NCBI RefSeq assembly: GCF_005876835.1
Contig: NZ_PPSW01000013.1
Coordinates: 1 to 49,893 of the forward strand
DNA: 49,893 bases
Source of the DNA: Pseudoalteromonas phenolica
GTDB lineage: Bacteria; Pseudomonadota; Gammaproteobacteria; Enterobacterales; Alteromonadaceae
Direction: 5' to 3'
Shown: piece by piece, positions 1 through 9,226 of the stretch
Numbering within the stretch: the first letter of the stretch is position 1
How the letters are laid out: each line of letters starts with the position of its first letter
Program-made: the position numbers and the translations under genes
Notes under the pieces: generated by a model
Told to the model about the DNA's origin: nothing
The model's database searches: none
What the model saw: only the letters and a program-made list of their open reading frames with translations

Positions 1-1
1 T

Positions 2-78
2 ACATCTTAACATCTACGATGCGAACACTGTTCGTAGCCATCATTGCTAAATAAACTATCCAGCTGAGCTACGCGTCC
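2..78 (-). pseudogene. Degenerate tRNA-Arg(ACG)-like sequence
   Basis: On the minus strand the first 23 bases (78 down to 56) read as a perfect tRNA 5' half: acceptor arm GGACGCG, then TAGCTC and AGCTGGATAG of the D arm. A short block TGGCTACGAAC, matching the anticodon arm of tRNA-Arg(ACG), reappears at about 41-31. The D-stem partner of GCTC, the TTCGAATCC T-arm and the closing acceptor strand CGCGTCC are all absent before the window ends. tRNA-Ser(GCU) followed by tRNA-Arg(ACG) is the usual gammaproteobacterial cluster, so this looks like a broken first Arg copy co-transcribed with the Ser gene. An intron-like insertion with the 3' part left of the window cannot be excluded. Confidence 0.5.
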
Positions 79-103
79 TTAATTACAAGAAACCATTTAA
101 AAA

Positions 104-196
104 TGGCGGAGAAGGAGGGATTCGAACCCTCGATAGGGCTACAAACCCTATACTCCCTTAGCAGGGGAGCGCCTTCAGCCACTCGGCCACCTCTCC
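104..196 (-). tRNA. serV: tRNA-Ser(GCU)
   Basis: A class II tRNA of 93 nt with encoded CCA. The acceptor arm GGAGAGG pairs with CCTTCTCC, the D arm contains GCCGAGTGG, the anticodon arm is CTCCCC-TGCTAA-GGGAG with anticodon GCT, the long variable arm is TAGGGTTTGTAGCCCTA, and the T arm has GGTTCGAATCC. It decodes AGC/AGU serine codons. It heads a minus-strand transcription unit that runs into the degenerate tRNA-Arg sequence. Confidence 0.97.
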
Positions 197-211
197 GTCT
201 TGTGGATGCGT

Positions 212-239
212 ATAATAAAGGCTTACGAAAATAAGTCAA
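212..239 (-). promoter_or_regulatory. Promoter of the tRNA-Ser unit
   Basis: On the minus strand TTGACT (239-234) and TATTAT (217-212) are separated by 16 bp, and a GC-containing discriminator (ACGC) follows. The predicted start lies about 10 bp before the mature tRNA 5' end. The arrangement is typical of growth-rate controlled stable RNA promoters. Confidence 0.6.
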
Positions 240-341
240 ACACTTTTATAGCAAATTATTGTCAAATGCTCATAGAATATGCAGCTTTGCTCAATCTTTT
301 TAACTTGTGTATATGTTTTAAACTAACTGGTTGAAAAGCGC

Positions 342-376
342 ACTGAAATTAAAGCTAAATGAGCTTTAATTTCAGT
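342..376. terminator. 15-bp perfect stem-loop downstream of the DUF3718 gene
   Basis: Arms 342-356 and 362-376 are perfectly complementary with a 5-nt loop. The stem is AT-rich. It lies between tRNA-Ser and the terminator at 385-416, in a 240-bp stretch without genes. It may be a second terminator or an mRNA end-stabilising hairpin; the function is inferred only. Confidence 0.4.
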
Positions 377-384
377 AAAAAAAC

Positions 385-416
385 AAAAAAGCCAGAAGAA
401 ATATCTTCTGGCTTTT
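385..416 (-). terminator. Intrinsic terminator after the DUF3718 gene
   Basis: The stem GCCAGAAGA / TCTTCTGGC (391-399, 404-412) has a 4-nt loop and is flanked by an A-run on the left and a T-run on the right, so it can act in either direction. It lies 24 bp beyond the stop of the minus-strand gene ending at 440. Confidence 0.85.
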
Positions 417-439
417 AGAATTATATTGATTCTTTGTGC

Positions 440-814
440 TTATAAGCCTGCACGCGCTTTAATTGTACCGATTAAAGCTGACCCACCGTGACCGTTGCTC
501 TCTGCCCAAGCAATATCAGCACCATCTGCTAATTTGCTTTTAGGTAAATTTTTTACAATATACTCGCCGGCACCTACCGCATTACTAGCAATCGCATGAC
601 GTAACAGATTATTACCATTACATAACACGCCATCGAAAATGTTCCTTATTTTTAGACGAGAGCTCTTCAGCTTTTTACGCAAACCACCTTTATCGTCTGC
701 AGCAACATATTCACACAGTGATACAGCCAATTGCTCATTGGCTTGTGCTGAAAAGCTAAAAGAAAAAGACGCAACAACCAGCGAAGCTGATACAAGTGCG
801 GTAGATAATTTCAT
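440..814 (-). CDS. DUF3718 domain secreted small protein
   Basis: A 124-residue protein with a clear Sec signal peptide (MKLSTALVSASLVVASFSFS, cleavage near AQA-NE at about residue 25). The mature part matches what I know of the DUF3718 family of Shewanella, Vibrio and Pseudoalteromonas: LAxSLCEYVAADDKGxLRKKLK, then an IRNIFDGVLCNG segment with a second cysteine and an LLRHAIA motif. The two cysteines could form a disulfide in the periplasm. No molecular function is known to me for the family. It is followed by two hairpins and appears monocistronic. The ATG is preceded by AAAGGG at good distance. Confidence 0.8.
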   Translation of the reverse strand: MKLSTALVSASLVVASFSFSFSAQANEQLAVSLCEYVAADDKGGLRKKLKSSRLKIRNIFDGVLCNGNNLLRHAIASNAVGAGEYIVKNLPKSKLADGADIAWAESNGHGGSALIGTIKARAGL

Positions 815-893
815 TTCGTCGACCCTTTAATACTTTGTTCGTAACAGAATACGTATATAATTGTAGCAATCAATATAATCTACCGCAACAAAC

Positions 894-1385
894 TCATAAC
901 TTTTTATGTAAAGTTACAAAGGTATAGCCATACTTATTTCTTTCATCTGGCTGGTTAGCATCAGACTCTACTGCTACCCATTGATAGTCTTTTTCATAAT
1001 CAGGGAATTGCGTATCACCAGTAACGGTTAGATCAATAAAGGTCAAATATAAGCGCTCTGCTAATGGTAAGAATTGACTATAGATATTACCACCACCAAT
1101 AACCATCACTTCTTCCGTGCCTTCAAGCAAGGTCAAAGCTTCTTCTGGGCTTGAAACAACCTCTATTCCTTCAGCTTTATAGGTTGTATTTCTGGTTATC
1201 ACAATATTACGACGCCCTGGTAGTGGTCGCCCAATTGATTCGAATGTTTTACGCCCCATGACTACTGGTTTAGCCATGGTAACACGCTTAAAGTGTTGCA
1301 GATCAGCAGGTAGATGCCATGGCATCTGATTATCATCGCCAATAATACGATCATTCGCCATTGCTGCAATCATAGAAATAATCAT
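894..1385 (-). CDS. folA: Dihydrofolate reductase
   Basis: Catalyses NADPH-dependent reduction of dihydrofolate to tetrahydrofolate in the cytoplasm. The 163-residue length is normal for chromosomal FolA. Visible family features are the N-terminal IISMIAAMANDRIIG, the substrate loop MPWHLPADLQHFK with the catalytic acidic residue, GRKTFESIGRPLPGR for NADPH binding, and VIGGGNIY near residue 95. The start has a GGGAG ribosome site 5 bp upstream. The gene lies after the obgE terminator, so it probably has its own promoter. Confidence 0.97.
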   Translation of the reverse strand: MIISMIAAMANDRIIGDDNQMPWHLPADLQHFKRVTMAKPVVMGRKTFESIGRPLPGRRNIVITRNTTYKAEGIEVVSSPEEALTLLEGTEEVMVIGGGNIYSQFLPLAERLYLTFIDLTVTGDTQFPDYEKDYQWVAVESDANQPDERNKYGYTFVTLHKKL

Positions 1386-1410
1386 TGTTACTCCCTAAGT
1401 ATTTAGTATT

Positions 1411-1437
1411 AAAAAAGGGCTTTAAAAGCCCTTTTTT
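1411..1437 (-). terminator. Terminator after obgE
   Basis: A-run, GGGCTTT / AAAGCCC stem and T-run, usable on both strands. It lies immediately downstream of the obgE stop and about 25 bp ahead of folA. Confidence 0.8.
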
Positions 1438-1443
1438 TAAAAG

Positions 1444-2661
<1,218 letters not shown>

Positions 2662-2708
2662 TCATTAGAGTTGCGTTGCTAGATAAAGACCTAAAATAAT
2701 TTACATAC

Positions 2709-2737
2709 AAAAAAAAACCCCGCCGTAGCGGGGTTTT
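2709..2737 (-). terminator. Terminator between rpmA and obgE
   Basis: CCCCGC / GCGGGG stem (2718-2723, 2728-2733) with a CGTA loop, flanked by A- and T-runs. It is a strong intrinsic terminator that probably separates most ribosomal protein transcription from obgE. Confidence 0.9.
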
Positions 2738-2753
2738 TCTGAATCTTTACCGA

Positions 2754-3011
2754 TTACTCAGCAACGATGCTAACGTATTTACGGTTTAAAGGACCTTTAG
2801 TTTCGAAAACTACTTTACCATCTGCTTTTGCAAAGATAGTGTGGTCTTTACCGATACCTGCGTTAGAACCAGCGTGGAATCTTGTACCACGTTGACGAAC
2901 AATGATGCTACCCGCTAAAACTGATTCGCCGCCAAAACGTTTAACACCTAGGCGTTTACTTTCTGAATCGCGACCGTTACGAGTACTACCAGCTGCCTTC
3001 TTATGTGCCAT
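2754..3011 (-). CDS. rpmA: 50S ribosomal protein L27
   Basis: An 85-residue, strongly basic protein of the large subunit near the peptidyl transferase centre. It begins [19 protein letters not shown], the proteobacterial form without the N-terminal extension cleaved in Firmicutes. [20 protein letters not shown] and VGIGKDHT-like ([11 protein letters not shown]) segments are recognisable. It lies 19 bp after rplU in the same operon, with an AGAGGT ribosome site. Confidence 0.98.
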   Translation of the reverse strand: MAHKKAAGSTRNGRDSESKRLGVKRFGGESVLAGSIIVRQRGTRFHAGSNAGIGKDHTIFAKADGKVVFETKGPLNRKYVSIVAE

Positions 3012-3030
3012 CTTTCTGTACCTCTAAAAA

Positions 3031-3342
3031 TTAAGCGCTAATGCCAGTGATTTTAACTTCAGTGAACCACTGACGGTGGCCCATCTGCTTACGAGAATGC
3101 TTACGACGTCTAAATTTAACGATCTTAACCTTCTCACCGCGACCGTGTGAAACAACTTCAGCTGTCACTTTACCACCGTTTACGAACGGTGCACCGATCT
3201 CGATTTTCTCACCATCAGCAACTAAAAGCACTGAATCGAACTCAACTGCTGCACCAGTCTCAACGTCTAATTTTTCTAGACGAATTGTTTGACCTTCAGT
3301 CACACGGTGCTGTTTACCACCACTTTGGAAAACCGCGTACAT
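3031..3342 (-). CDS. rplU: 50S ribosomal protein L21
   Basis: A 103-residue 23S rRNA-binding protein of the large subunit. Diagnostic parts are [17 protein letters not shown] at the start and the basic [16 protein letters not shown] stretch near residue 78 with the C-terminal TEVKITGI. It is the first gene of the rplU-rpmA unit and divergent from ispB, as in E. coli. The leader contains two hairpins (see 3358-3425). Confidence 0.98.
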   Translation of the reverse strand: MYAVFQSGGKQHRVTEGQTIRLEKLDVETGAAVEFDSVLLVADGEKIEIGAPFVNGGKVTAEVVSHGRGEKVKIVKFRRRKHSRKQMGHRQWFTEVKITGISA

Positions 3343-3357
3343 ATTTAACTCCGTTGT

Positions 3358-3425
3358 GCGCCCTCAAATCGACGCAACTTAATATTCTTCAATAGGGCGC
3401 GAAGTTTACGCTAATGTTAAACTTC
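3358..3425 (-). promoter_or_regulatory. Structured rplU leader (two inverted repeats)
   Basis: Two potential stems lie in the rplU 5' leader. GAAGTTTA (3401-3408) pairs with TAAACTTC (3418-3425). GCGCCCT (3358-3364) pairs with AGGGCGC (3394-3400) across 29 nt and ends 15 bp before the rplU start. The position suits autogenous control by L21 or attenuation, but no family match is claimed. Confidence 0.35.
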
Positions 3426-3731
3426 ACGCAACCCTATTTTTATAGATTTTGCATAAAAATTAGCTACGACGAGGGCAAATTACTATTTTGTGACAGTCTA
3501 TCTAAAAATCCCGATAAACCAAAGTTATTTTTCGTTGATTTATCGGCTTTTAAATAACCTAAATCGCGCTCCCTAAAACAGTAACAAAACTCCTTTATTT
3601 CAGCTCAATAAATAGACAAACCATTAATTTAATAGTTTTTTTGATCTCATTCACGACTAATTATCGAGCTTACGTAATTTTTGTAGTACAATTCGCGCGT
3701 TTTATCATTACCAAACTTGGCTCGGAGCAAG
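3426..3731. other. Divergent intergenic region rplU / ispB
   Basis: About 300 bp carrying control signals for both genes. An ispB-directed -10 (TACAAT, 3687-3692) is followed by GCGCG. An inverted repeat CCGATAAA ... TTTATCGG lies near 3511-3548. For rplU a TTGCCC / TATGCA pair with 17-bp spacing is a weak candidate. I see no small gene or RNA family here. Confidence 0.4.
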
Positions 3732-4703
3732 ATGGATATCAAAGCTATCCAGACGTTAATTGCAGATGACATGCAAGACGTCAATCAACTTATTCATGCA
3801 CAAATGCAATCTGATGTAGCATTAGTAAATCAGCTAGGCTTATACATCGTGAATAGTGGCGGAAAGCGCATTAGACCAATGCTCACCCTACTTGCATCCC
3901 GTGCGCTTGGTTGTAATGACAACAAGCATATAACTCTCTCAACAATCGTCGAGTTTATTCATACCGCAACCTTACTTCATGATGATGTAGTAGATGAGTC
4001 GGCTCTAAGAAGAGGCGAACCTACAGCAAATGCCGAGTTTGGAAATGCAGCAAGTGTTTTGGTTGGTGATTTTATTTACACTCGTTCATTCCAGTTAATG
4101 GTCGGCTTACAGAACATGCAGGTAATGCAAATCTTAGCTGATGCAACCAATGTCATCGCAGAAGGTGAAGTACTGCAGTTAATGAATTGTAATGACCCAG
4201 ATACCACTGAGCAGAGTTATATGCAGGTTATTTACAGTAAGACTGCAAAACTGTTTGAAGCAGCCACTCAGTTGCCAGCTGTTGTACTTGAGCAAAGTAT
4301 TGAAGTTCAGGACGCCTTAAAGTTATATGGTATGCATTTAGGCACAGCCTTCCAACTTGTAGATGATGTTTTAGATTACAGCGCAAATGCTACCCAAATG
4401 GGTAAAAATTTAGGGGATGACTTAGCCGAAGGCAAGCCTACATTACCGCTTATTTATGCGATGCAAAAAGGCTCTGAGCAACAGGTAGCACAAATTAGAG
4501 AAGCCATTGAAACAGGTAATGGCATGCAATTTTTAGATGACATTTTAGCAACCTTAGCTGACACCAAAGCGCTTGATTTTGCGATGGAGAAAGCGCGTGA
4601 TGAAGCACAAAAAGCAATCAACTATTTAAGTATTTTACCTGAGTCTGATTACAAACAAGCGCTCATAGCTTTAGCTAACTTATCAGTTTCTAGAGACCAC
4701 TAA
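3732..4703 (+). CDS. ispB: Octaprenyl diphosphate synthase
   Basis: Trans-prenyltransferase that elongates farnesyl diphosphate with isopentenyl diphosphate to make the ubiquinone side chain. The two aspartate-rich motifs are intact: DDVVD (84-88) and DDVLD (211-215). GGKRIRPML (43-51) binds the homoallylic substrate. The ATG at 3732 has GGAG just upstream; an in-frame TTG five codons earlier is unlikely. Length 323, normal for IspB. Chain length cannot be read with certainty, but adjacency to rplU is the classic ispB position. Confidence 0.93.
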   Translation: MDIKAIQTLIADDMQDVNQLIHAQMQSDVALVNQLGLYIVNSGGKRIRPMLTLLASRALGCNDNKHITLSTIVEFIHTATLLHDDVVDESALRRGEPTANAEFGNAASVLVGDFIYTRSFQLMVGLQNMQVMQILADATNVIAEGEVLQLMNCNDPDTTEQSYMQVIYSKTAKLFEAATQLPAVVLEQSIEVQDALKLYGMHLGTAFQLVDDVLDYSANATQMGKNLGDDLAEGKPTLPLIYAMQKGSEQQVAQIREAIETGNGMQFLDDILATLADTKALDFAMEKARDEAQKAINYLSILPESDYKQALIALANLSVSRDH

Positions 4704-4714
4704 TTAAAAGTCTC

Positions 4715-4756
4715 TTAAATGAAAAAAGCCAGCAGATGCTGGCTTTTTTCATTTAA
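4715..4756. terminator. Bidirectional terminator between ispB and lptG
   Basis: A 20-bp perfect stem (4715-4734 with 4737-4756) with a 2-base apex, and A- and T-runs inside the arms. It serves the convergent ispB and lptG transcripts. Confidence 0.92.
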
Positions 4757-4766
4757 ATTCAGCGCC

Positions 4767-5834
4767 CTACTGCTGGCGTTTCAATAAAACAGTTGCCACC
4801 AATACAAACAGTACGGCCGGCATTGCAGCGCCTATAAATGCCGGGACGTTATAAACCATAACGATAGGCCCAAAAATCTCATTACTTAAATGAAATGCTA
4901 AACCAGTTACAACTCCCATAATAATGCGCGCGCCCATACTAACAGAACGCAGAGGGCCAAAAATAAATGACAGTGCAACCAGCAACATCACTGCGATTGT
5001 TAGAGGCTGCATCACCTTTCGCCAAAGCGCTAAATCATAGGTGCTGGTATCTTGATCATTCTGCGCTAAGTAAGCTAAGTACGACATCAAACCTTTAAAA
5101 GACAATGATTCAGGATCTACAGAAACCACATCTAACTTCTCGGCAGTGAGCTGAGACGCATAGAGTATTGATTCACTATATTGAGTAGTAATTTGCTCAT
5201 CCGTTACCATCATTTCTTCGACACCTTGAAACTGCCACCCTTGAGGAACACTTTTTGCAGCCTCCACACGCGTGACTTTTGTTAATGCCAATGAGTCGTC
5301 AAAATGATAAATACTGACATCTTTCAGGTCGCCTGTTTGCTCAACATTGCCGATATTTATAAAGTTATTACCATCTTTAGCCCATACGCCTTGTTGTGCA
5401 TTAAAGACTTCTCCACCGTATATGGCATGATTTCGAATTTGCTTTGCCATTTTTTCTGACTGCGGCACCCCCCATTCGCCTAATGCCATCATACAGAGCG
5501 CCAGAATGATCGCCGTTTTCATGACCGAACCAATAATTTGTAGCCTTGACCAGCCTGCAGCTTGCATAACAACCAACTCACTGCTCGATGCCAGCGCACC
5601 TAACCCCATTAAACCACCTATTAGCGCGGCCATAGGGAAAAACACAACAATGTCTGAAGGCATGCTATATAAGGTGTAAAGTAACGCAGCAGCTATATCA
5701 TAAGAGCCTCGGCCTACAGACTTTAACTGCTCTATAAATTTAATCAGCGTATTAATACCAACAAAGACCAGTAATGCAAAACTGGTTGTTTGTAAGATAC
5801 TACGGCCCAAATACCAATCTAACGTTTTCATCAT
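4767..5834 (-). CDS. lptG: LPS export ABC transporter permease LptG
   Basis: One of the two inner-membrane permease subunits of the Lpt bridge that extracts lipopolysaccharide and drives it to the outer membrane. 355 residues with the family layout: about three N-terminal membrane helices, a periplasmic beta-jellyroll of about 160 residues, and three C-terminal helices. LDWYLGRS at the start and ASSSELVVMQAAGWS (coupling helix) are characteristic. It overlaps the lptF stop (ATGATGA), implying translational coupling; either of the two adjacent ATGs could be used. Confidence 0.95.
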   Translation of the reverse strand: MMKTLDWYLGRSILQTTSFALLVFVGINTLIKFIEQLKSVGRGSYDIAAALLYTLYSMPSDIVVFFPMAALIGGLMGLGALASSSELVVMQAAGWSRLQIIGSVMKTAIILALCMMALGEWGVPQSEKMAKQIRNHAIYGGEVFNAQQGVWAKDGNNFINIGNVEQTGDLKDVSIYHFDDSLALTKVTRVEAAKSVPQGWQFQGVEEMMVTDEQITTQYSESILYASQLTAEKLDVVSVDPESLSFKGLMSYLAYLAQNDQDTSTYDLALWRKVMQPLTIAVMLLVALSFIFGPLRSVSMGARIIMGVVTGLAFHLSNEIFGPIVMVYNVPAFIGAAMPAVLFVLVATVLLKRQQ

Positions 5835-6943
5835 GCTGTTTGTGCTCGCTTAGCAAATAATGAACGCAACCAGACGCCAAATGGACGACCTTTCGCTATT
5901 AAATAAGCACCGATAAACAGTGCACTAATATGTATCCACCACAGTCCTATCGCAGTAGGTACTTTTCCTTCTGCAACTAGAAACTTGCCCGCATTGAGAA
6001 GAATAAAATAACCTAGATATAAACCAATCGCAGGTACCAACTTGGCAAACTTACCTTGCCTTGGGTTTACGACACTCAAAGGAACAGCCATAAGCGTGAG
6101 TAAAATAATAGAGATTGGTGTCGAAAGACGAAGTTGAAATTGTGCAATAGCTTCAGGTGTGCCCAATTCAAGTAACTGCATTGACGGGATTGCTTCTAGC
6201 TTGCGACGCTGATGTTCAATTTCTTGCTCTTGGATCTGTACTTGATAAGTCCCAAACTCTGTTTTGCTCAAAGCTTGGCTTTGACCGTCTGTTTCAAAAC
6301 GAAAGCCATTATCAAGTTGTAATTGCTGCTCGCCAGTTTCTTGTTCAATAACACGCCCTGTTTGTGCATATACTAAGCGTGCGGCTTGAGAAGATTCTTT
6401 ATCAGGTAACTGAGCAACAAATACTTTGTTTAATTCTCTACCTTGCTGGTTAATATCATGGATAAACACCACGGCTTTTTCGTTGCCAGTTTGTTGAAAG
6501 CGCCCGGCCCTTAAGCTCGACAATCCCGCATCTGCTTCAGCTTGTTCTTTTAATTGATATTCTTTTTCATTAGCCCAAGGTGCCACATACATACTTAGCG
6601 CCCCCGCTAATAAAGCAAAAACCACACTTGATACCAAGGTTACTCGCACCACATACCATTCACTCACACCACACGCTTTAAGCACGGTCATCTCGCTGTC
6701 GGCATAAATACGGCTGTAAGCCAAAATAATCCCCAAAAATAAACTTAAAGGGAGTATATAAACCGCCAATTGAGGGAGTTTAAGCGCCAAATAAGAAAGA
6801 ATTAAATTGCTTGGTGTGCCACCATCACTTGCATCACTTAATATTCTGACAAACTTTTGTGAGACAAAAATAGTCATTAAAGTGAGAAAGACAGCAATTT
6901 GCGACTTCAAGACTTCAGCTGTTAGGTAGCGAAAAATTAGCAA
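5831..6943 (-). CDS. lptF: LPS export ABC transporter permease LptF
   Basis: Partner permease of LptG in the LptB2FGC complex. 370 residues: N-terminal MLIFRYLTAEVLKSQ, membrane helices, ADSEMTVLKACGVS coupling helix at about residue 82, a periplasmic domain, then C-terminal helices starting LRLSTPISIILLTLMAVPLS. It is the first gene of the lptFG pair and divergent from pepA, the same arrangement as in E. coli. Confidence 0.95.
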   Translation of the reverse strand: MLIFRYLTAEVLKSQIAVFLTLMTIFVSQKFVRILSDASDGGTPSNLILSYLALKLPQLAVYILPLSLFLGIILAYSRIYADSEMTVLKACGVSEWYVVRVTLVSSVVFALLAGALSMYVAPWANEKEYQLKEQAEADAGLSSLRAGRFQQTGNEKAVVFIHDINQQGRELNKVFVAQLPDKESSQAARLVYAQTGRVIEQETGEQQLQLDNGFRFETDGQSQALSKTEFGTYQVQIQEQEIEHQRRKLEAIPSMQLLELGTPEAIAQFQLRLSTPISIILLTLMAVPLSVVNPRQGKFAKLVPAIGLYLGYFILLNAGKFLVAEGKVPTAIGLWWIHISALFIGAYLIAKGRPFGVWLRSLFAKRAQTA

Positions 6944-6995
6944 AATATGCCCCTATAAAACATCGTGTTTCACTGGAATAGTAGGAAAAATTGAG

Positions 6996-7025
6996 TAAAC
7001 TGATTATTTTAGTCAGTTTATTATA
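6996..7025 (-). promoter_or_regulatory. lptF promoter -10 with overlapping inverted repeat
   Basis: On the minus strand TATAAT (7025-7020) is followed at once by an 8-bp perfect inverted repeat, TAAACTGA and TCAGTTTA (6996-7003, 7013-7020), with a 9-bp spacer. Its place over the predicted start site suggests a repressor operator. No good -35 is visible. Confidence 0.4.
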
Positions 7026-7138
7026 TGTCATCAAAACCAAATATCATACTAAGCATATTAGATAATCATGCATTTATGATATGGATAAGCGAAGACAGAT
7101 AAAGTTCAAAAAGACATAATTTAGACTCAGGAGTCACA

Positions 7139-8647
7139 ATGGAATTCAGCGTAAAAAGTGGTAGTCCCGAAAAACAACGCAGTGCCTGTATTGTAGTTGG
7201 CGTATATGAGCCGCGTCGTTTATCTCCAATCGGTGAACAGCTGGATAAGATCAGTGAAGGTTACATTTCAAATTTACTACGTCGTGGTGATTTAGAAGGC
7301 AAACCTGGTCAAGTATTACTACTTCATCACGTTCCAAATATCTTAAGTGAGCGCGTACTACTTGTTGGTTGCGGTAAAGAACGTGAACTAGATGACAAAC
7401 AATATAAACAAATCATCTCTAAAACGATCAACACATTAAATGAAACAGGCTCAATGGAAGCGGTGTGCTTCTTAACTGAGCAACATGTTAAAGGTCGTGA
7501 TACTTACTGGAAAGTTCGTCAAGCAGTAGAAACAACACAAGACTGCCTGTATACATTTAATCAGTTAAAAAGCAAAAAAACAGATCCACGCCGCCCACTA
7601 CGTAAAATCGTATTCAACGTACCAACGCGTCGCGAGTTAACCATTGGCGAAAACGCCATTGAGCATGGCCTTGCCGTTGCTGCAGGTGCAAAACTGTGTA
7701 AAGACGTAGCCAATATGCCACCAAACATCTGTAACCCTCGTTACTTAGGTGAGCAAGCTCAAGAATTAGAATCTTTTGACAACATTTCTGTAAACCTAGT
7801 AGGTGAAAAAGAAATGGAAGAATTAGGTATGCACTCATACCTAGCAGTTGGTCGCGGCAGTGATAACGAATCAGTTATGTCAGTAATTCACTACAATGGT
7901 GCGGCTGAAGAGCAAGCGCCAGTAGTTTTTGTCGGTAAAGGTCTGACGTTCGATTCAGGTGGTATTTCAATCAAACCAGGCGAAGCCATGGATGAAATGA
8001 AATACGACATGGGTGGCGCCGCAGGCGTACTAGGTTTAATGCGTACAGTTGCAGAGCTTCAGTTGCCAATTAACGTCATAGGTGTACTAGCTGGCTGTGA
8101 AAATATGCCAAGCTCAAACGCCTACCGTCCGGGTGACATCCTGACTACTATGTCAGGCCAAACAGTTGAAGTATTAAACACAGATGCGGAAGGTCGCCTA
8201 GTATTGTGTGACGCACTTACTTATGTTGAAGCATTCGAGCCTGAAATCGTGGTGGATGTAGCAACTCTGACAGGTGCCTGTATTGTAGCTCTGGGTGCAC
8301 ACGCAACGGGTTTACTGTCAAATCACAACCCACTTGCGCATGACTTATTAAAAGCATCTGAGCAAAGTGGCGACCGTGCGTGGCAACTACCACTGTGGGA
8401 TGACTATCACGAGCAACTAGATAGCCCATTCGCTGACTTCACAAATCTAGGCGGTCGTGCAGCAGGAACTATCACTGCAGCATGCTTCTTATCTAAGTTC
8501 ACCAAAAAGTACAATTGGGCACACTTAGACATCGCAGGTACAGCTTGGAAGAGTGGTAAAAACAAAGGTGCGACAGGTCGACCTGTACCTATGTTGACAC
8601 AATACCTATTAAATCGTGTTGGACCAACTGAAACCCAAGCAGATTAA
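7139..8647 (+). CDS. pepA: Leucyl aminopeptidase (PepA, M17)
   Basis: Hexameric two-metal cytosolic aminopeptidase that removes N-terminal residues from peptides; in E. coli the protein also binds DNA in Xer recombination and carAB control. Metal ligands K267, D272, D290, D349 and E351 and catalytic K279 and R353 are all present ([18 protein letters not shown]). Length 502 is normal. The ribosome site is CAGGAG, 6 bp before the ATG. It heads the conserved pepA-holC-valS series. Confidence 0.97.
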   Translation: MEFSVKSGSPEKQRSACIVVGVYEPRRLSPIGEQLDKISEGYISNLLRRGDLEGKPGQVLLLHHVPNILSERVLLVGCGKERELDDKQYKQIISKTINTLNETGSMEAVCFLTEQHVKGRDTYWKVRQAVETTQDCLYTFNQLKSKKTDPRRPLRKIVFNVPTRRELTIGENAIEHGLAVAAGAKLCKDVANMPPNICNPRYLGEQAQELESFDNISVNLVGEKEMEELGMHSYLAVGRGSDNESVMSVIHYNGAAEEQAPVVFVGKGLTFDSGGISIKPGEAMDEMKYDMGGAAGVLGLMRTVAELQLPINVIGVLAGCENMPSSNAYRPGDILTTMSGQTVEVLNTDAEGRLVLCDALTYVEAFEPEIVVDVATLTGACIVALGAHATGLLSNHNPLAHDLLKASEQSGDRAWQLPLWDDYHEQLDSPFADFTNLGGRAAGTITAACFLSKFTKKYNWAHLDIAGTAWKSGKNKGATGRPVPMLTQYLLNRVGPTETQAD

Positions 8648-8757
8648 CCGCTGTGAGTGATTGATGGTCAGTTCGTTCTGTGTCAAAATGCGGGTTTATT
8701 TTGAACGCTTATTTTAACCCTGTAAAACCGTTAAAATATGTAATTTGAAGCGAATTT

Positions 8758-9204
8758 ATGACCATCAACGCACGATTTTATGTGTTAAAACAAAATAATG
8801 AGCCGGAAGTATCTATCCCGGCTCATTTTGATCTTGCCGCTCACGCAGCTGCTAAGCAGTTTAGAGCAGGCCATCGTGTGTTTATCTACGTCGATTCGAT
8901 TGATGACGCCCATCTGATTGATGAGCAATTATGGTGTTTCGAACCCGATAGTTTTGTGCCCCACAACCTGCAAGGCGAAGGCCCCAAAGGCGGTGCTCCT
9001 GTCGAGATTGGCCAAACACCCCCCGTTGGTAGACGCAATGTGCTAATTAATTTAGCCACCACCCTACCCGACTTTATAAGACGCTTCAGTCAGGTATATG
9101 ATTTTGTACCGACGGAGCAAAACGCCAAGCAAGCCGCGCGTCAGCGCTTTGTGCACTTACGTCAGCTCGGCGCCAATATTTCAACTCAAGAAATTGAAAA
9201 TTAA
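8758..9204 (+). CDS. holC: DNA polymerase III chi subunit
   Basis: Clamp-loader accessory subunit linking the DnaX/psi complex to single-strand binding protein. 148 residues with the family features ARFYVL at the start, FRAGHRVFIYVDS, a LW.F..DSFVPHN segment and GRRNVLINL. Its position between pepA and valS is the standard one. Sequence conservation in this family is low, so the context adds much of the certainty. Confidence 0.93.
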   Translation: MTINARFYVLKQNNEPEVSIPAHFDLAAHAAAKQFRAGHRVFIYVDSIDDAHLIDEQLWCFEPDSFVPHNLQGEGPKGGAPVEIGQTPPVGRRNVLINLATTLPDFIRRFSQVYDFVPTEQNAKQAARQRFVHLRQLGANISTQEIEN

Positions 9205-9226
9205 GCACTAGTTAAGGTTCTGTGAA

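Noticed and set aside
1..200. Integrative element attachment site at the tRNA genes
   Set aside because: No integrase, flanking direct repeat or foreign gene content is seen in the window; the altered tRNA-Arg alone does not prove insertion.
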